A DNA stretch of 7,781 bases. It comes from Bacteroidota bacterium. Its GTDB lineage: Bacteria > Bacteroidota > Ignavibacteria > UBA10030 > UBA8401. The notes beneath the pieces were generated by a model, which was not told the DNA's origin, ran no database searches, and saw only the letters and a program-made list of their open reading frames with translations. The first letter of the stretch is position 1, and each line of letters opens with the position of its first letter. The translations under genes were made by a program, and so were the position numbers. This document shows, in pieces, positions 7,189 to 7,781 of the stretch. Location: the NCBI GenBank assembly GCA_003456055.1, contig DMPG01000276.1, positions 1 to 7,781 of the forward strand, in the 5' to 3' direction.

Positions 7189-7781
7189 ATGAAAGAATCT
7201 CGTTTAGAACATTGGGACAATTTTTGGGAAGAGAAAAAAGAATTCAAGGAAGTCTATTCCAATTCCGATCGTGTTGTTCGAAATCTTGTAAAAGTGACCG
7301 ATGTAAAAGGGAAAAAGATCCTTGAGATCGGCGCAGGAACAGGGCGCGATAGTTTTCCGCTGGTCGAACGCGGCGCTGAAGTGTATCAGCTTGATTATTC
7401 GATGAACTCGCTGAAGATCATGAAGCGGATCGCGGAAGAAGAGAAGATGGATGTTACGATCATCGGCGGCGACACGTTCCAGCTCCCGTTCAAAGACGGA
7501 ACATTCGATATTATTTTTCATCAGGGACTGCTTGAACATTTCCGTCATGAAAAAGCAATTGCGCTGTTGACAGAGAATATCCGCGTTCTTAAAAAAGGGG
7601 GACTGCTCTGTGTGGATGTTCCTCAGCGATATCATATCTATACATTGATCAAAACATTTCTGATCGCAATTGATAAATGGTTTGCGGGATGGGAGCGTTC
7701 ATTTTCGGTTCCCGAATTGAAGAATGAAATGGAAAAACTTGGATTACAAACCGTACACACGTACGGCGAATGGATGTATCC
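7189..7781 (+). CDS. Class I SAM-dependent methyltransferase, 3' end outside window
   Basis: The frame is open to the last base and gives 197 complete codons. The product is a Rossmann-fold methyltransferase (Methyltransf_11/25 type). Motif I is ILEIGAGTGRD (44-54), the acidic residue closing strand 2 is Asp69 in QLDYS, and GGDTFQLPF (93-101) is motif II. FDIIFHQGLLEHF (106-118) is the strand-4 region, and VLKKGGLLCVDVP (133-145) is the post-motif strand. The N-terminal HWDNFW resembles methyltransferases that modify small molecules or glycans. A hydrophobic helix at 150-161 follows the core and may form part of the substrate lid. An in-frame TAA at 7174-7176 makes ATG 7189 the first possible start. 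No Shine-Dalgarno sequence is visible, as is common in Bacteroidota. The substrate cannot be inferred, and a terminator separates it from the upstream gene. Confidence 0.88.
   Translation, partial: MKESRLEHWDNFWEEKKEFKEVYSNSDRVVRNLVKVTDVKGKKILEIGAGTGRDSFPLVERGAEVYQLDYSMNSLKIMKRIAEEEKMDVTIIGGDTFQLPFKDGTFDIIFHQGLLEHFRHEKAIALLTENIRVLKKGGLLCVDVPQRYHIYTLIKTFLIAIDKWFAGWERSFSVPELKNEMEKLGLQTVHTYGEWMY

Noticed and set aside
7591..7601. A6G5 homopolymer junction in the methyltransferase
   Set aside because: It is indel-prone in sequencing, but the frame continues correctly through the KKGG motif, so there is no sign of a frameshift.
7204..7635. 143-codon open frame on the minus strand
   Set aside because: It lies fully antisense to the well-supported methyltransferase with its motifs in order; the minus-strand product shows no recognisable domain.

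Overview
The window is a compact, mostly housekeeping stretch in which every clear gene lies on the + strand. Several signs point to the Bacteroidota/Chlorobiota/Ignavibacteriota group (FCB group). It has a large DUF2723 membrane protein, a family typical of that group. It has a promoter candidate of the TTTG-n19-TAnnTTTG type. It also has AT-rich leaders, some of them with weak Shine-Dalgarno sequences. Composition looks moderately AT-rich. No mobile element, CRISPR array, tRNA or rRNA was seen. The exact lineage is an inference and was not tested by any search.

Layout: (1) 1-1212, the 3' two thirds of lepA (elongation factor 4), cut by the window start. (2) 1312-2322 and 2335-3075, two tandem type I signal peptidase genes. 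Both have the Ser/Lys dyad; the first is long and divergent, the second compact and canonical. (3) 3078-4220, hemW, a radical-SAM heme chaperone starting two bases after the second lepB. The spacing suggests that lepB1-lepB2-hemW, and perhaps lepA too, form one transcription unit. (4) 4221-4306, a short intergenic region with a palindrome across the hemW stop, a good Bacteroidota-type promoter and a strong ribosome binding site. (5) 4307-7075, a 922-residue multi-spanning DUF2723 protein, predicted to be a GT-C-like envelope glycosyltransferase. (6) 7100-7142, a convincing intrinsic terminator. (7) 7148-7184, a small phased array of ATCT units. (8) 7189-7781, the first 197 codons of a class I SAM-dependent methyltransferase, cut by the window end.

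Functionally, lepA and lepB are neighbours in many bacteria (translation factor plus secretion peptidase). The two signal peptidases and the DUF2723 protein all act at the cytoplasmic membrane on its outer face. The DUF2723 gene appears to have its own promoter and terminator, so it looks like a separate unit. I found no clear evidence of a new multi-gene system. The most interesting points are the diverged lepB pair, the uncharacterised DUF2723 enzyme with its large outer domain, and the structured promoter region in front of it.
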